A stretch of 64,000 nucleotides of DNA. Source: Aeromonas fluvialis (GTDB lineage: Bacteria > Pseudomonadota > Gammaproteobacteria > Enterobacterales > Aeromonadaceae). Location of the stretch: NCBI RefSeq assembly GCF_000819885.1, contig NZ_CDBO01000036.1:55803-119802 (forward strand), in the 5' to 3' direction. The position numbers and the translations under genes are program-made. Position 1 is the stretch's first letter. Every line of letters starts with the position of its first letter. Under the pieces are notes generated by a model that saw only the letters and a program-made list of their open reading frames with translations, did no database searches and was not told where the DNA came from. Positions 38,097 through 47,143 of this stretch are shown in pieces.

Positions 38097-38909
38097 ATGC
38101 ATCTACGTTCAGGGGCCATATTGGCAGCTCTCTTGATAACAGGTTGTGCTGGTGGGCCACCCAAGCCGGGCCCCGAGAGCCTAGACCTCAAGGTGGGAGA
38201 ATATCATCCGAAAGTAACCCGCAAGGCGAATGATTCCCGCGACCCCTTTGAAGGGGCCAACCGGGCCATGTGGGCAGTTAACTACGATGTGCTGGAGCCA
38301 CATGTCGCCAGACCCGTGGTGCATGGCTACGCTCGCTATGTTCCACAAGGAATGAAGGATGGTATCGAGAATCTGGTAGAGAACTTCAATGAGCCGAGCA
38401 GCATGGTCAACCATCTGCTGACCGGCGACGTGAAGGGGGCGGGTGTCAATTTAGGACGTTTTACGCTCAACACCACGCTCGGTCTGCTAGGTATTTTTGA
38501 CGTAGCTAAAAATGTTGGGCTGGAACGTGACAAGCTGGAGCTCGATACCGTGCTGGGTCGCGCCGATATCGGGGATGGTGCCTACTTGATGGTCCCTGTC
38601 TTCGGTCCGACCACCACACGCAAGCTGGTGGGGGATACCGTTGATACCTTGTATTTCCCTTATGCCTTGCTGACTCTGCCGTTGAAAGTGGTGCACTGGA
38701 CGCTGGATGGCCTCGGCACCCGTTCCAAGCTGATCGATCAGGAGCGGATCATCGACAATGCGCTCGATCCCTATGCCCTGACCAAGGACTTCTATCTGCA
38801 GTACAACCAGAACAAGGTGACCGGCAAGCAGACTGAGCTGAAAGCGTCTCAGCAAGAGCAGGCTGACGATGCCAATCTGGATGAATATATGGACGAGCTG
38901 GACCAGTAA
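38097..38909 (+). CDS. mlaA: Outer-membrane lipid asymmetry lipoprotein MlaA (VacJ)
   Basis: Removes misplaced phospholipids from the outer leaflet and hands them to MlaC. 270 aa. Lipobox LITGC gives the lipidated Cys17. Family stretches include DPFEGANRAMWAVNYDVLEP and RFTLNTTLGLLGIFDVA. Monocistronic, between two terminators. Confidence 0.95.
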   Translation: MHLRSGAILAALLITGCAGGPPKPGPESLDLKVGEYHPKVTRKANDSRDPFEGANRAMWAVNYDVLEPHVARPVVHGYARYVPQGMKDGIENLVENFNEPSSMVNHLLTGDVKGAGVNLGRFTLNTTLGLLGIFDVAKNVGLERDKLELDTVLGRADIGDGAYLMVPVFGPTTTRKLVGDTVDTLYFPYALLTLPLKVVHWTLDGLGTRSKLIDQERIIDNALDPYALTKDFYLQYNQNKVTGKQTELKASQQEQADDANLDEYMDELDQ

Positions 38910-38912
38910 GCG

Positions 38913-38955
38913 CACATATCTCGATATGTGAAAGGCGCCTGCGGGCGCTTTTTTA
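38913..38955 (+). terminator. Terminator after mlaA
   Basis: A perfect 8-bp dyad (CACATATC/GATATGTG, 38913-38930) is followed by a GC-rich stem GCGCC/GGCGC and TTTTTT (38931-38955). The second part is a standard intrinsic terminator. Confidence 0.85.
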
Positions 38956-38976
38956 CTTTCTTGGCTATCTGGAGAT

Positions 38977-39002
38977 AAAAAACGCCCCGCAGTGCGGGGC
39001 GT
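38977..39002 (-). terminator. Terminator of sodB
   Basis: On the minus strand ACGCCCCGC, a 3-base loop and GCGGGGCGT are followed by six T. Convergent with the mlaA terminator. Confidence 0.88.
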
Positions 39003-39020
39003 GTTGGCAAGCGAGGCTAA

Positions 39021-39605
39021 TTAGGCAGCCAGGTTCTTGGCCACAAATTCCCAGTTGACCAGGGTCCAGAAGGTTTCCATGTACTTCGGACGCAGGTTGC
39101 GGAAGTCGATGTAGTAGGCGTGTTCCCACAGGTCGACGGTCAGCAGCGGGGTGGTACCGGCTTCAGTCAGCGGGCAACCGGCGTTGGAAGTGTTGACGAT
39201 GGCCAGGGAGCCGTCAGCCTTCTTCACCAGCCAGGTCCAGCTGGAGCCAAAGTTGCCGATGGCAGACTTGGTAAACGCATCCTTGAACTCGGCGAAGGAG
39301 CCGAACGCCTTGGTGATGGCATCGGCCAGGGCGCCAGTGGGCTCGCCACCGCCGTTCGGGGAGAGGCAGTGCCAGTAGAAGGTGTGGTTCCAGATCTGGG
39401 CAGCGTTGTTGAAGATGCCGCCAGTGGAGGTCTTGATGATCTCTTCCAGAGACTTGCCTTCAAACTCGGTACCCGGCACCAGATTGTTCAGGTTGACCAC
39501 ATAGGTGTTGTGGTGCTTGCCGTGGTGGTATTCCAGGGTTTCCTGGGAGATGTGCGGTTCCAGAGCATTGATTGCATAGGGCAGAGCGGGAAGTTCGAAT
39601 GCCAT
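39021..39605 (-). CDS. sodB: Iron superoxide dismutase SodB
   Basis: Cytoplasmic enzyme that dismutates superoxide to peroxide and oxygen. 194 aa. Metal ligands are visible: His in HISQETLEYHHGKHHNTY, His in IWNHTFYW, and Asp/His in DLWEHAYYID. The motif pattern is that of Fe-type rather than Mn-type enzymes. Monocistronic, with a long structured leader. Confidence 0.97.
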   Translation of the reverse strand: MAFELPALPYAINALEPHISQETLEYHHGKHHNTYVVNLNNLVPGTEFEGKSLEEIIKTSTGGIFNNAAQIWNHTFYWHCLSPNGGGEPTGALADAITKAFGSFAEFKDAFTKSAIGNFGSSWTWLVKKADGSLAIVNTSNAGCPLTEAGTTPLLTVDLWEHAYYIDFRNLRPKYMETFWTLVNWEFVAKNLAA

Positions 39606-39659
39606 TTTCTACTCTCCATTGGCTGGCCGTGCGAAGGCAACGGTTGCAAGACATTGCGT

Positions 39660-39683
39660 ACTCTTTTCTATTTTGAAAAGAGT
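39660..39683. promoter_or_regulatory. 9-bp inverted repeat in the sodB leader
   Basis: ACTCTTTTC and GAAAAGAGT flank a 6-base AT-rich spacer. A second perfect dyad, GGGCCA/TGGCCC, lies at 39700-39713. Both lie between the predicted sodB start site and its ATG, so they could be RNA hairpins or an operator. Confidence 0.6.
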
Positions 39684-39724
39684 TGTTTTTGAAGTGATGG
39701 GGCCAGTTGGCCCAAAGCCAGGGG

Positions 39725-39754
39725 ATTGTAGCAGTATCAAAGATGGCCTAACAA
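39725..39754 (-). promoter_or_regulatory. Predicted sigma-70 promoter of sodB
   Basis: On the minus strand TTGTTA (39749-39754) and TACAAT (39725-39730) with an 18-base spacer. The start would fall near 39718, giving a leader of about 113 bases. Confidence 0.6.
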
Positions 39755-39833
39755 CTCTTGATTGGCGCCATGATCCGGATCAAGCTGCGGCTTATTGATT
39801 CGTCACTTCTTGCAGTTGCCGCGGTTTGCCAGT

Positions 39834-39861
39834 TTGTGCTCTGCCCGGATTGCAGTAGAAT
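39834..39861 (+). promoter_or_regulatory. Predicted promoter of grxD
   Basis: TTGTGC (39834-39839) and TAGAAT (39856-39861) with a 16-base spacer, 30 bp before the grxD ATG. Confidence 0.5.
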
Positions 39862-39891
39862 GGCGACCGAAATCGCTCTAGTGAGGCACTT

Positions 39892-40236
39892 ATGGAAACT
39901 ATTGAAAAGATCAAACAGCAGCTGGCTGATAACCCCATCATCCTCTACATGAAGGGCTCCCCCAAGCTACCCAGCTGCGGTTTCTCTGCACAGGCCTCTC
40001 AGGCTCTGATGTCCTGTGGCGAGCCGTTTGCTTACGTCGATATCCTGCAAAACCCGGACATCCGCGCCGAGTTGCCGAAGTTTGCCAACTGGCCCACCTT
40101 CCCGCAGCTGTGGGTGGAGGGCGAGCTGATCGGCGGCTGCGACATCATGATCGAGATGTTCCAGGCTGGCGAGTTGCAGACTCTGATCAAGGAAACTGCC
40201 GCCAAGTACAAGCAGGATGATGCTGCTGCCGAATAA
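39892..40236 (+). CDS. grxD: Monothiol glutaredoxin GrxD (Grx4)
   Basis: Iron-sulfur cluster carrier, often paired with BolA-type proteins. 114 aa. Active site CGFS (Cys29) in KLPSCGFSAQA; glutathione-binding WPTFPQLWVEGELIGGCDI. Monocistronic, flanked by its own promoter and a bidirectional terminator. Confidence 0.96.
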   Translation: METIEKIKQQLADNPIILYMKGSPKLPSCGFSAQASQALMSCGEPFAYVDILQNPDIRAELPKFANWPTFPQLWVEGELIGGCDIMIEMFQAGELQTLIKETAAKYKQDDAAAE

Positions 40237-40255
40237 GGCCATCACAGTATTAAGC

Positions 40256-40284
40256 AAAAAGGGGAGCCATCGGCTCCCCTTTTC
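40256..40284. terminator. Bidirectional terminator between grxD and the methyltransferase gene
   Basis: AAAAAGGGGAGCC, loop ATC, GGCTCCCCTTTT: an 8-bp GC stem with A and T tracts on the two sides, serving both convergent genes. Confidence 0.88.
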
Positions 40285-40302
40285 TTATGCTGCAAGACGG
40301 TA

Positions 40303-41514
40303 TCAGGCGATGCGCTCGATACGCGCCAGGTAGAAACCGTCGAAGCCGGTGGCTGCCGGGCTCACGGTGTGATCATCGAGCAGGCGGAAGTTCTCGTTGG
40401 CCGCGAGGAACTTGTCCACCTGCTGGCGGTTCTCCTCGGGCAGGATGGAGCAGGTGGCGTAGACCAGCATACCACCCACCTTCACCATCTGGCTGTAACG
40501 CTGCAGGATCTCGGCTTGCAGCGCGACCAGCACCGGCAGACGCTCGGCGGTATCGCGCCACTTGGCATCCGGATTGCGCTTGAGTACGCCAAGGCCGGAG
40601 CAGGGTACGTCAAGCAGCAGGCGGTCGGCGCTCTCTTTGAGGCGCTTGACGGTCTTGCTGCTGGTGATGACCCGGGTCTCCACGTTGTGGGCGCCGGCGC
40701 GACGGGCGCGTTGCTTGAGGTTCTCCAACTTCCACTCTTCTACGTCCATCGCCAGCAGGCGGCCTTTGCCCTTCATCATGGCGGCGATGTGCAGGGTCTT
40801 GCCACCGGCTCCGGCGCAGGCGTCGATCACCCGCATGCCGGGTGCCACGTCCAGCGCCGCCGCGATGTGCTGGGAACCGGCATCTTGCTGTTCGAACCAG
40901 CCGTCAGCAAAGGCTTTGGTGCGGAACAGGGCTGCGTCAGAGGTGACCTGCAGGGCAGTCTCCACACCTTCAACCGGAATGGTGGTGACCTGCTCTTTGG
41001 CCAGCGCAGCCTGCAGCTCATCACGGGTGCACTTGAGGGTGTTGACCCGCAGGTAGCGCTTGGGCATCCAGGCCAGGGCGGCACGCTCGGCAGGCCAGGC
41101 CTCGCCCAACTGCTCGCTGCCGAGCTTTTCCAGCCAGCTTGGGCAACCATCCATCAATACCGGGTTTTTTTTGGCTTCGGTCAGGCGGCGACGAAACGCC
41201 TCCTCATTGAAGCGATCCAGGGTCGGGTGGTTGGGTTGAGCTATTTTGTGGAAAGCGTGCCAGCTGTGCAGCAGCGGCCAGACATTCTTTTCGGCCTGAC
41301 GTACCTGAATGCCGGTGAGGAAGCAATAGAGGCTGAGACGACGCAGCAGGTCGCCGGTGACCAGGGCAATCCTTGCCTGTTCTTGCGGTTTGAGTTCGAT
41401 GCCGGAGAAGTGACGGGCATAAGCGCGGTCCAGGGTAAGACCCTGACCCAGCACATCGTCAACAATGGCAACGACCAGATCCCCGAAACGGGGCAACAGT
41501 GGGGATTTGAGCAT
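40303..41514 (-). CDS. RsmB/NOP-family RNA (cytosine-5) methyltransferase
   Basis: SAM-dependent enzyme that methylates C5 of cytosine in RNA. 403 aa from the ATG at 41514, which has AAGG upstream; frame extension to 41700 is not conserved-looking. An N-terminal helical part is followed by the Rossmann core: SAM site VIDACAGAGGKTLHIA, and two cysteines in LLDVPCSGLGVLKRNPD and YATCSILPEEN. Neither clearly RsmB nor RsmF by layout, so no symbol is given. Confidence 0.88.
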   Translation of the reverse strand: MLKSPLLPRFGDLVVAIVDDVLGQGLTLDRAYARHFSGIELKPQEQARIALVTGDLLRRLSLYCFLTGIQVRQAEKNVWPLLHSWHAFHKIAQPNHPTLDRFNEEAFRRRLTEAKKNPVLMDGCPSWLEKLGSEQLGEAWPAERAALAWMPKRYLRVNTLKCTRDELQAALAKEQVTTIPVEGVETALQVTSDAALFRTKAFADGWFEQQDAGSQHIAAALDVAPGMRVIDACAGAGGKTLHIAAMMKGKGRLLAMDVEEWKLENLKQRARRAGAHNVETRVITSSKTVKRLKESADRLLLDVPCSGLGVLKRNPDAKWRDTAERLPVLVALQAEILQRYSQMVKVGGMLVYATCSILPEENRQQVDKFLAANENFRLLDDHTVSPAATGFDGFYLARIERIA

Positions 41515-41729
41515 GAGATTAACCTTGGCCAGATAGAAATGAACCGCACCTTTGAAGAGGAGCTGTTCTAAAAATGACAAATCCGCGCAATGATAGGGGT
41601 TAGACGGAGTTGGTGCAATACATCCCCATGGGATGAGTGACTGAAACGATGGCGCCGGGCTTATTGATACGACGGGATAATGCAGCCGGAAATGGTTCAA
41701 AACAGTGCATGACTACAAGGATGACAAAG

Positions 41730-43739
41730 ATGCAGGTGACCAGTAATCGTTCGTTGGCCCTGTTGGTGGCCGGTGTGTTGGGGTCAACCGGTTTGATGGC
41801 CAGCGAGTGGCGCACGGTTGCGGCCAGGGCGACCGCGGATGAAGGTTATGAGGTGCGTGCCCATCAGTTTCGGGTGGCCAAGGTGCCGCTGGACTATTTT
41901 GCCGGGCTGGAAGCGGGGGCGAGTGAGCTGGCCCTGCCGCTGCCTGATGGGGGCGAGGTGACTTTTACGCTGGAGGCTTATGACCTGCTGCCTGCAGATC
42001 TTGCCGCCAAGTACCCGCAGATCCGCACCTTCAAAGGGTACAACCCGGCGCAACCGGTCGAGACGGGGCGCTTCGATCTGGGACCGCAAGGTTTCCATGC
42101 CATGTTCAGCCATCAGGGCAAGCTGGTATTTGTCGATCCGCTGCGCAACGCGGAAGGCTATGCCGTCTATTACCAACAGGATGCCCATAGTCGCCTGAAC
42201 GATGAGGCGGACAAGGTGCTCGGTCATGGCGCCAACAGGGCGTTGCTGCAAAGGGTGCAGGTGGATGGCAATGTGCGCAAACGCTACACCATAGCCATGT
42301 CGGCGACGGGGGAATACACCCAATACCACGGAGGCTCCAGGGTGCTGACCATGGCGGCCATCGCGACCCTGCTCAACCGGGTGAATCAGGTCTATCAACA
42401 GGATGTGGGGGCTGAGTTTGTATTGGCCAGTGGCAATGACAATCTGGTCTTTACTGATCCAGCCAGCGATCCGTTTGATAACACTAATGCGGATGCTGAT
42501 CGCAACGTCGATGTGCAGGCGCAGGCGCTGGCTGACGGAGATCTGGGGGTATTTGATATCGGTCATGTCCTTAATACCAGTGAGGGGGGGGTGGCGAGTT
42601 TGGGGGGGTTATGTGTCGATGCCATGCCGCCCTATTACGCCTATGGTGCCAAGTCATCTGGCATGACGGGTTCAACAGAGCCTGTAGGTGATGCCTTCTT
42701 TATCGACTATGTGGCCCATGAGATCGGCCACCAGTTCGGGGCTGAACATACCTTCAACGGCACGACCGGCAATTGTGGGGCGGGTAACCGGACTGCGGAT
42801 CAAGCCTGGGAGCCGGGCAGTGGCAGCTCCATCATGGCCTATGCGGGCATCTGCGGAGAGGAGAATATCCAGCCGCACAGTGATCCCTATTTTCACAGCA
42901 AATCCATCGAGCAGATGCGGGCTCACATGGCGAGTGTATCGGCTTGCGGAACCACGCTCGCGTTGAGCAATAATGCGCCTCAGGCAGCAGCAGGGGGGGA
43001 CTATGTGATCCCTGCCAATACGGCCTTTATGTTGAAAGGCGCGGGTGGCGATCTGGATGGTGATCCTCTGCTCTACAACTGGGAGCAGATCGATCTGGGT
43101 AACGAATCGAGCAGTATCGCCACCATGGTTGATGATGGCACCCGGCCACTGTTTCGTTTTGTGTCACCCACCAGTTCACCCGAGCGGATCCTGCCCAGCC
43201 TGCCATCTCTGTTCTCGGGTACCCTCGCCAAGGGAGAGGCTTGGCCGACCACCAATCGGGATCTCAACTTCCGGCTCACGGTACGCGATGGCAAAGGGGG
43301 CGTTGCCAGCGACGACATGAAGGTGCAGGTGGTCAATACCGGCACGGCATTTCGCATCACCAGCCCAATTTCCGGGGTCACCCTCACGCCGGGGGGCAGT
43401 CAGTCACTGACATGGGACGTGGCGGGCACCACGGTAGCCCCTATCAGTTGCAGCAAGGTGGATATATCTGTGACCCAGGACGAGGGGGCAAGCTGGGCGC
43501 CCCTGGCCTCCAGCCAGTCCAACAGCGGATCGGCTACCGTGACCCTGCCGGGCAACCTCACCAGCAGCGTCAGGCTGAAAGTCGCTTGCAGTGACAACAT
43601 CTTCTTTGCCATCAGTCCCCTCAAGTTGCCTCTGGCACAAGCTGGCTCGACTTCAGGTGGTGGCGGTGGCGGCGGCGGGTCGCTTGGATTGTGGACCCTG
43701 GCACTGGCGCTGCTCGGCTGGCAACGGAGGCGCACATGA
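41730..43739 (+). CDS. Secreted GlyGly-CTERM zinc metalloprotease
   Basis: Probable exported, surface-processed protease. 669 aa from ATG 41730, chosen for AAGGA 8 bases upstream and the signal peptide right after it (LALLVAGVLGSTGLMASEW). The reprolysin-like catalytic motif HEIGHQFGAEH gives zinc ligands His330, His334, His340 and catalytic Glu331; YAGICGEENIQ supplies the Met-turn-like region. The C-terminal third looks Ig/PKD-like. The end is a GlyGly-CTERM signal: eight Gly, a short helix (LGLWTLALALLGW) and RRR. Such tails are sorted by type II secretion and cut by rhombosortase. Confidence 0.9.
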   Translation: MQVTSNRSLALLVAGVLGSTGLMASEWRTVAARATADEGYEVRAHQFRVAKVPLDYFAGLEAGASELALPLPDGGEVTFTLEAYDLLPADLAAKYPQIRTFKGYNPAQPVETGRFDLGPQGFHAMFSHQGKLVFVDPLRNAEGYAVYYQQDAHSRLNDEADKVLGHGANRALLQRVQVDGNVRKRYTIAMSATGEYTQYHGGSRVLTMAAIATLLNRVNQVYQQDVGAEFVLASGNDNLVFTDPASDPFDNTNADADRNVDVQAQALADGDLGVFDIGHVLNTSEGGVASLGGLCVDAMPPYYAYGAKSSGMTGSTEPVGDAFFIDYVAHEIGHQFGAEHTFNGTTGNCGAGNRTADQAWEPGSGSSIMAYAGICGEENIQPHSDPYFHSKSIEQMRAHMASVSACGTTLALSNNAPQAAAGGDYVIPANTAFMLKGAGGDLDGDPLLYNWEQIDLGNESSSIATMVDDGTRPLFRFVSPTSSPERILPSLPSLFSGTLAKGEAWPTTNRDLNFRLTVRDGKGGVASDDMKVQVVNTGTAFRITSPISGVTLTPGGSQSLTWDVAGTTVAPISCSKVDISVTQDEGASWAPLASSQSNSGSATVTLPGNLTSSVRLKVACSDNIFFAISPLKLPLAQAGSTSGGGGGGGGSLGLWTLALALLGWQRRRT

Positions 43740-44065
43740 GGGGAGTCCCTCTGTTGCTGCTTGCCATGCTGGGCGGTTGTCAGGCTGATGCCAGCACGCT
43801 GGAGCAGGCGCTGAGTGCGAATCTTGCCAAGCAGGATTACCGTCTCATCGTGATAGCCGGGCGGGGAGAGTTCGCCCCCGGTATTACCGCTGAACAGCAG
43901 GCGGAGGCCAAGGGGCGCTGTGGGGTGCGTTATCTGGATGGGCTGGGAGATGTTATCAGGCCCGGCCAGCACGAAACACACGCCAAACTGAGCAGCTATG
44001 CCAGTGAATATAACCGGCGCATGGTGACTCACTGCCCATTGAAATTAAGCGTTTCTAACCAGTGA
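43736..44065 (+). CDS. Small putative lipoprotein of unknown function
   Basis: Not recognised. 109 aa. The start ATG overlaps the protease stop (ATGA), implying coupling. Signal peptide RGVPLLLLAMLGGC with lipobox LGGC (Cys15). The mature part has two further cysteines (KGRCGVRYL and VTHCPLKL) that could form a disulfide. A role with the upstream protease, for example as inhibitor or chaperone, is only suggested by the overlap. Confidence 0.75.
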   Translation: MRGVPLLLLAMLGGCQADASTLEQALSANLAKQDYRLIVIAGRGEFAPGITAEQQAEAKGRCGVRYLDGLGDVIRPGQHETHAKLSSYASEYNRRMVTHCPLKLSVSNQ

Positions 44066-44084
44066 TGACCATGTCGTGAATCAA

Positions 44085-44112
44085 CAGCGGGGAGGCAACA
44101 GCCTCCCCGCTG
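44085..44112. terminator. 12-bp stem-loop after the lipoprotein gene
   Basis: CAGCGGGGAGGC, loop AACA, GCCTCCCCGCTG: a perfect stem, followed only by a weak T content. Confidence 0.7.
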
Positions 44113-44207
44113 CGTTATGGCTTGTCACTGGCAGATGAGCGGAGCACAATGCCTGCGTCACTCTCTTGATGGTCGTGGAACCATCATTTATTTGAAGGAA
44201 AATCAAG

Positions 44208-44846
44208 ATGATGGATGTTGCTGATCTGCGCCGTGAATACTCCCGTGGCGGGCTGCACCGGGCCGATCTGCCGGCCGAGCCGCTGGCACTGTTCGAGAAG
44301 TGGTTGGCGCAGGCTTGTGAGGCCAAACTGACCGATCCCACCGCCATGGTAGTGGCGACCGTCGATGCTGATGGTCAGCCCTGGCAGCGCACCGTGCTGC
44401 TCAAGCATTACGATGCCCAGGGGATGGTCTTTTACACCAACATGGGCAGCCGCAAGGCGCAGCAGCTGGAAGGCAACCCCCGTATCAGCCTGCTCTTCCC
44501 CTGGCACACGCTGGACAGACAGGTTCATGTGACCGGCCGGGTGGAGAAGATGAGCACCTTCGAGGTGATGAAGTATTTCCACAGCCGTCCCAAGGATAGC
44601 CAGATCGCTGCCTGGGTCTCCCAGCAGTCGACCCGCATCTCGGCCCGCGGCGTGCTGGAGGCCAAGTTCCTCGAGCTCAAGCAGAAGTTTGCCAATGGCG
44701 AGGTGCCGCTGCCGAGCTTCTGGGGCGGATTCCGGGTGGTGATCGAGACGGTGGAGTTCTGGCAGGGGGGCGAGCACCGGCTGCATGACCGCTTCTACTA
44801 CACCCGCGAAGGGGATGGCTGGCATATCGAGCGTCTGGCCCCCTGA
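44208..44846 (+). CDS. pdxH: Pyridoxamine 5'-phosphate oxidase PdxH
   Basis: FMN enzyme that makes pyridoxal 5'-phosphate from PNP or PMP. 212 aa. Family stretches: [54 protein letters not shown], and the C-terminal [24 protein letters not shown] precedes the ATG. Confidence 0.97.
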   Translation: MMDVADLRREYSRGGLHRADLPAEPLALFEKWLAQACEAKLTDPTAMVVATVDADGQPWQRTVLLKHYDAQGMVFYTNMGSRKAQQLEGNPRISLLFPWHTLDRQVHVTGRVEKMSTFEVMKYFHSRPKDSQIAAWVSQQSTRISARGVLEAKFLELKQKFANGEVPLPSFWGGFRVVIETVEFWQGGEHRLHDRFYYTREGDGWHIERLAP

Positions 44847-44882
44847 TCGCGCTGTTCAAATCTGTTTTCACAAGGAGTGTGT

Positions 44883-45497
44883 ATGCGTCTGTATGGTGAT
44901 CTGCGTTCCGGCAACTGTTACAAGGTGTGGCTGTTGGCCCGCTGGCTGGCGCTGCCCCTTGAGTGGGTAGCGGTGGATATTCAGGCGGGGGATACCCGTA
45001 CCCCCGCATTTTTGGCTATGAACCCCAACGGCAAGATCCCGGTGCTGGAGATTGGCCAGGGCGATACGCTGGCGGAATCCAATGCCATCCTCTTCTATCT
45101 GGCGCAAGGCAGCGCATTGTGGCCAACCGATCCGCGCAAGCAGGCCGAGGTGCTCAAATGGATGTTCTTCGAGCAGTACAGCCATGAGCCATACATCGCG
45201 GTGGCCCGTTTTATCGTTCACTATCTCGGCCGACCCGAGTCGCAGGAGGCGCGGCTCGACGGTCTGAAAGCCGGTGGCGAGAAGGCGCTGGCGGTAATGG
45301 AGCAGCAGCTGAAACAGAGCCCCTACCTGTGCGGTGATGCGCCTACCATCGCCGATATCGCCCTTTATGCCTATACCCATGTGGCAGAGGAGGGGATCTT
45401 CTCCCTGCAGGGGTGGCCCGCTATCCGTAGCTGGATCGCCCGTATCGAAGCCCATCCCCGCCATCTGACGCTGCCAGCGGCCTGTCAGGCCAGCTGA
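44883..45497 (+). CDS. Glutathione S-transferase family protein
   Basis: 204 aa from ATG 44883 (AAGGAG upstream). N-terminal thioredoxin-like domain with RSGNCYKVWLLARWLALP and the glutathione-binding NPNGKIPVLEIGQGDTLAES; C-terminal all-helical domain. Substrate unknown. The stop overlaps the next start (TGATG). Confidence 0.9.
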   Translation: MRLYGDLRSGNCYKVWLLARWLALPLEWVAVDIQAGDTRTPAFLAMNPNGKIPVLEIGQGDTLAESNAILFYLAQGSALWPTDPRKQAEVLKWMFFEQYSHEPYIAVARFIVHYLGRPESQEARLDGLKAGGEKALAVMEQQLKQSPYLCGDAPTIADIALYAYTHVAEEGIFSLQGWPAIRSWIARIEAHPRHLTLPAACQAS

Positions 45498-47137
45498 TGG
45501 AACTGCTGATCGAGGCCAGTCTGTGGCAACCGCAGTGGGCTGCGCTGTTGCTGCACTGGCAGCAGCAAGGTCATCGCTGGCAGCTGCTGCTGGGCAAAGA
45601 GGCGGCGGCCGCCCTCGATCAAACCGATGCACCCTGGGCGAGCAGTCCTCCTGACGGAGTGCTCTGCCCGGGGGCCCTGCTGGCTGCCTGGCTCGATGGG
45701 GATCTGCTGGCGGATTTTCATGTTGATCCCAGCCGCCAGATCCTGATCAGTGCCTCCACCTCGCTGCTGACCCTCGCCAGGGAGCAAGGGCTGCTCACCC
45801 TGGGGCCGGTGGGGGCTGATTTGCCACTCACCCCCGAGGCTGATTTGGGCGCCGTGCTCAATCGCCTGCTGGCGCGCCGCGTGACGGTGCCGACCCTGGT
45901 TGAGGGGCATCCGCTATCAGGTGTCGTGCTGCGACCACTGCAGGCGGCCGATGACCGCGAGATAGTGCGCTATTGCAGCGACGAGGCGCTGGCCCGCTAC
46001 ACCCTCAATATTCCTCACCCCTATCCGCCGGAGGGGGCCCGCGACTGGCTGGCCCTCAGCTGGCGCAAGGCAGCGCTTGGGCTTGGCTGGAGCTGGGCCA
46101 TCACTTTGCCAGAGGCGCACGGGACGGCGCTGGTCGGGGTGATCTCCCTGCACTGGAACGGCGAGCTGGCCTGGTGGGTGGGCGTGCCCTGGCAGAATCG
46201 CGGTCTGGCCACCCGGGCCGCACACTTGGTCAAGGGGTTCGCCTTTGACCAACTGCAACTGCCTGCGCTGACGGCTCGCCATATGCCGGACAATCTCGCC
46301 TCCGGCCGGGTGATGGCAAAAGTGGGGATGCACTATCGCGGTCAGCGCCATATCAGTGGTCGCCAGCCGTGCGAGGTGAGCTACTGGCGGCTGGATCGCG
46401 CTCCCTCCTTACTCAATCCCTTGCCCGAGGAAATTACCCGCTGGCTGGCAGATGAGCGGATCGCCGTGGTGATCCTGTGGGATCCCGCCACGACCAATCG
46501 GCAGAGTGCCAACGGCAAGCTGGCTATCTCGCTCTTTGTGGATGAGAGGGTCGCGGGGGAGGAGTCTTGCTCTCCGCGCTGCCCGCCGCATCTTGAGCGT
46601 TTGCTGGCGCTGCACTGTTACCCCGTCGATCTGCTGGAGCAGGCCGATCCGGAGCAGATGTCCCATCTTGGTGGCGTCTTGCTGAAAGACAGGGATGAAC
46701 AGGGGCTGGCGTGGCTGCTGCAACTGGCCGCGCTGCAGCGTCAGGGGCCCGATCTGCTCAGCCGTGAGGAGCGTGTATCACGGCTCCACTGGTTCAACCA
46801 ATTGATGGCGCAGGCGCTGGGTGACCAGGATGAGTCGCCGCAGATACGTTATCAGCAGTTACGGCTGCTGGTGGAGCTGCCGGAGCTGGTCGACGAGCTG
46901 GATGGCTGTTGGCATCAAGCGCCCGAATTGACCTTCGAGCGGTTGGCGCGGGAGGCACCCTCCCTCTGGCTGGCCTACCGCGAGGCGATGAACAGGGTCA
47001 CCCCAGCGACGCTAAACGCCTTGCAACTGCAGTTTGCAGCGCGTTTTCCTGAGTGCACCCTCCCATTTTTGGACAAAGGTACTCAGAGTGAGCAGCCGTT
47101 GTGTGGAATAATGCCGCCACTGCTGTACGAGGAGTAA
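45497..47137 (+). CDS. Multidomain protein with central GNAT acetyltransferase domain
   Basis: 546 aa, translationally coupled to the GST gene. Residues about 1-135 form a separate domain (PDGVLCPGALLAAWLDGDLL, SLLTLAREQGLLTLGP) that I cannot place firmly. Residues about 142-310 are a RimJ/L-type GNAT: VVLRPLQAADDREIVRYCSD, and the acetyl-CoA loop VPWQNRGLATRAAHLVKG. Residues about 315-546 resemble the helical part of nucleotidyltransferase-like proteins (RLHWFNQLMAQALGDQ, RYQQLRLLVELPELVDELDG) but lack a clear GS-DxD active site. The middle domain is well supported; the others are inference. Confidence 0.72.
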   Translation: MELLIEASLWQPQWAALLLHWQQQGHRWQLLLGKEAAAALDQTDAPWASSPPDGVLCPGALLAAWLDGDLLADFHVDPSRQILISASTSLLTLAREQGLLTLGPVGADLPLTPEADLGAVLNRLLARRVTVPTLVEGHPLSGVVLRPLQAADDREIVRYCSDEALARYTLNIPHPYPPEGARDWLALSWRKAALGLGWSWAITLPEAHGTALVGVISLHWNGELAWWVGVPWQNRGLATRAAHLVKGFAFDQLQLPALTARHMPDNLASGRVMAKVGMHYRGQRHISGRQPCEVSYWRLDRAPSLLNPLPEEITRWLADERIAVVILWDPATTNRQSANGKLAISLFVDERVAGEESCSPRCPPHLERLLALHCYPVDLLEQADPEQMSHLGGVLLKDRDEQGLAWLLQLAALQRQGPDLLSREERVSRLHWFNQLMAQALGDQDESPQIRYQQLRLLVELPELVDELDGCWHQAPELTFERLAREAPSLWLAYREAMNRVTPATLNALQLQFAARFPECTLPFLDKGTQSEQPLCGIMPPLLYEE

Positions 47138-47143
47138 TACCTG

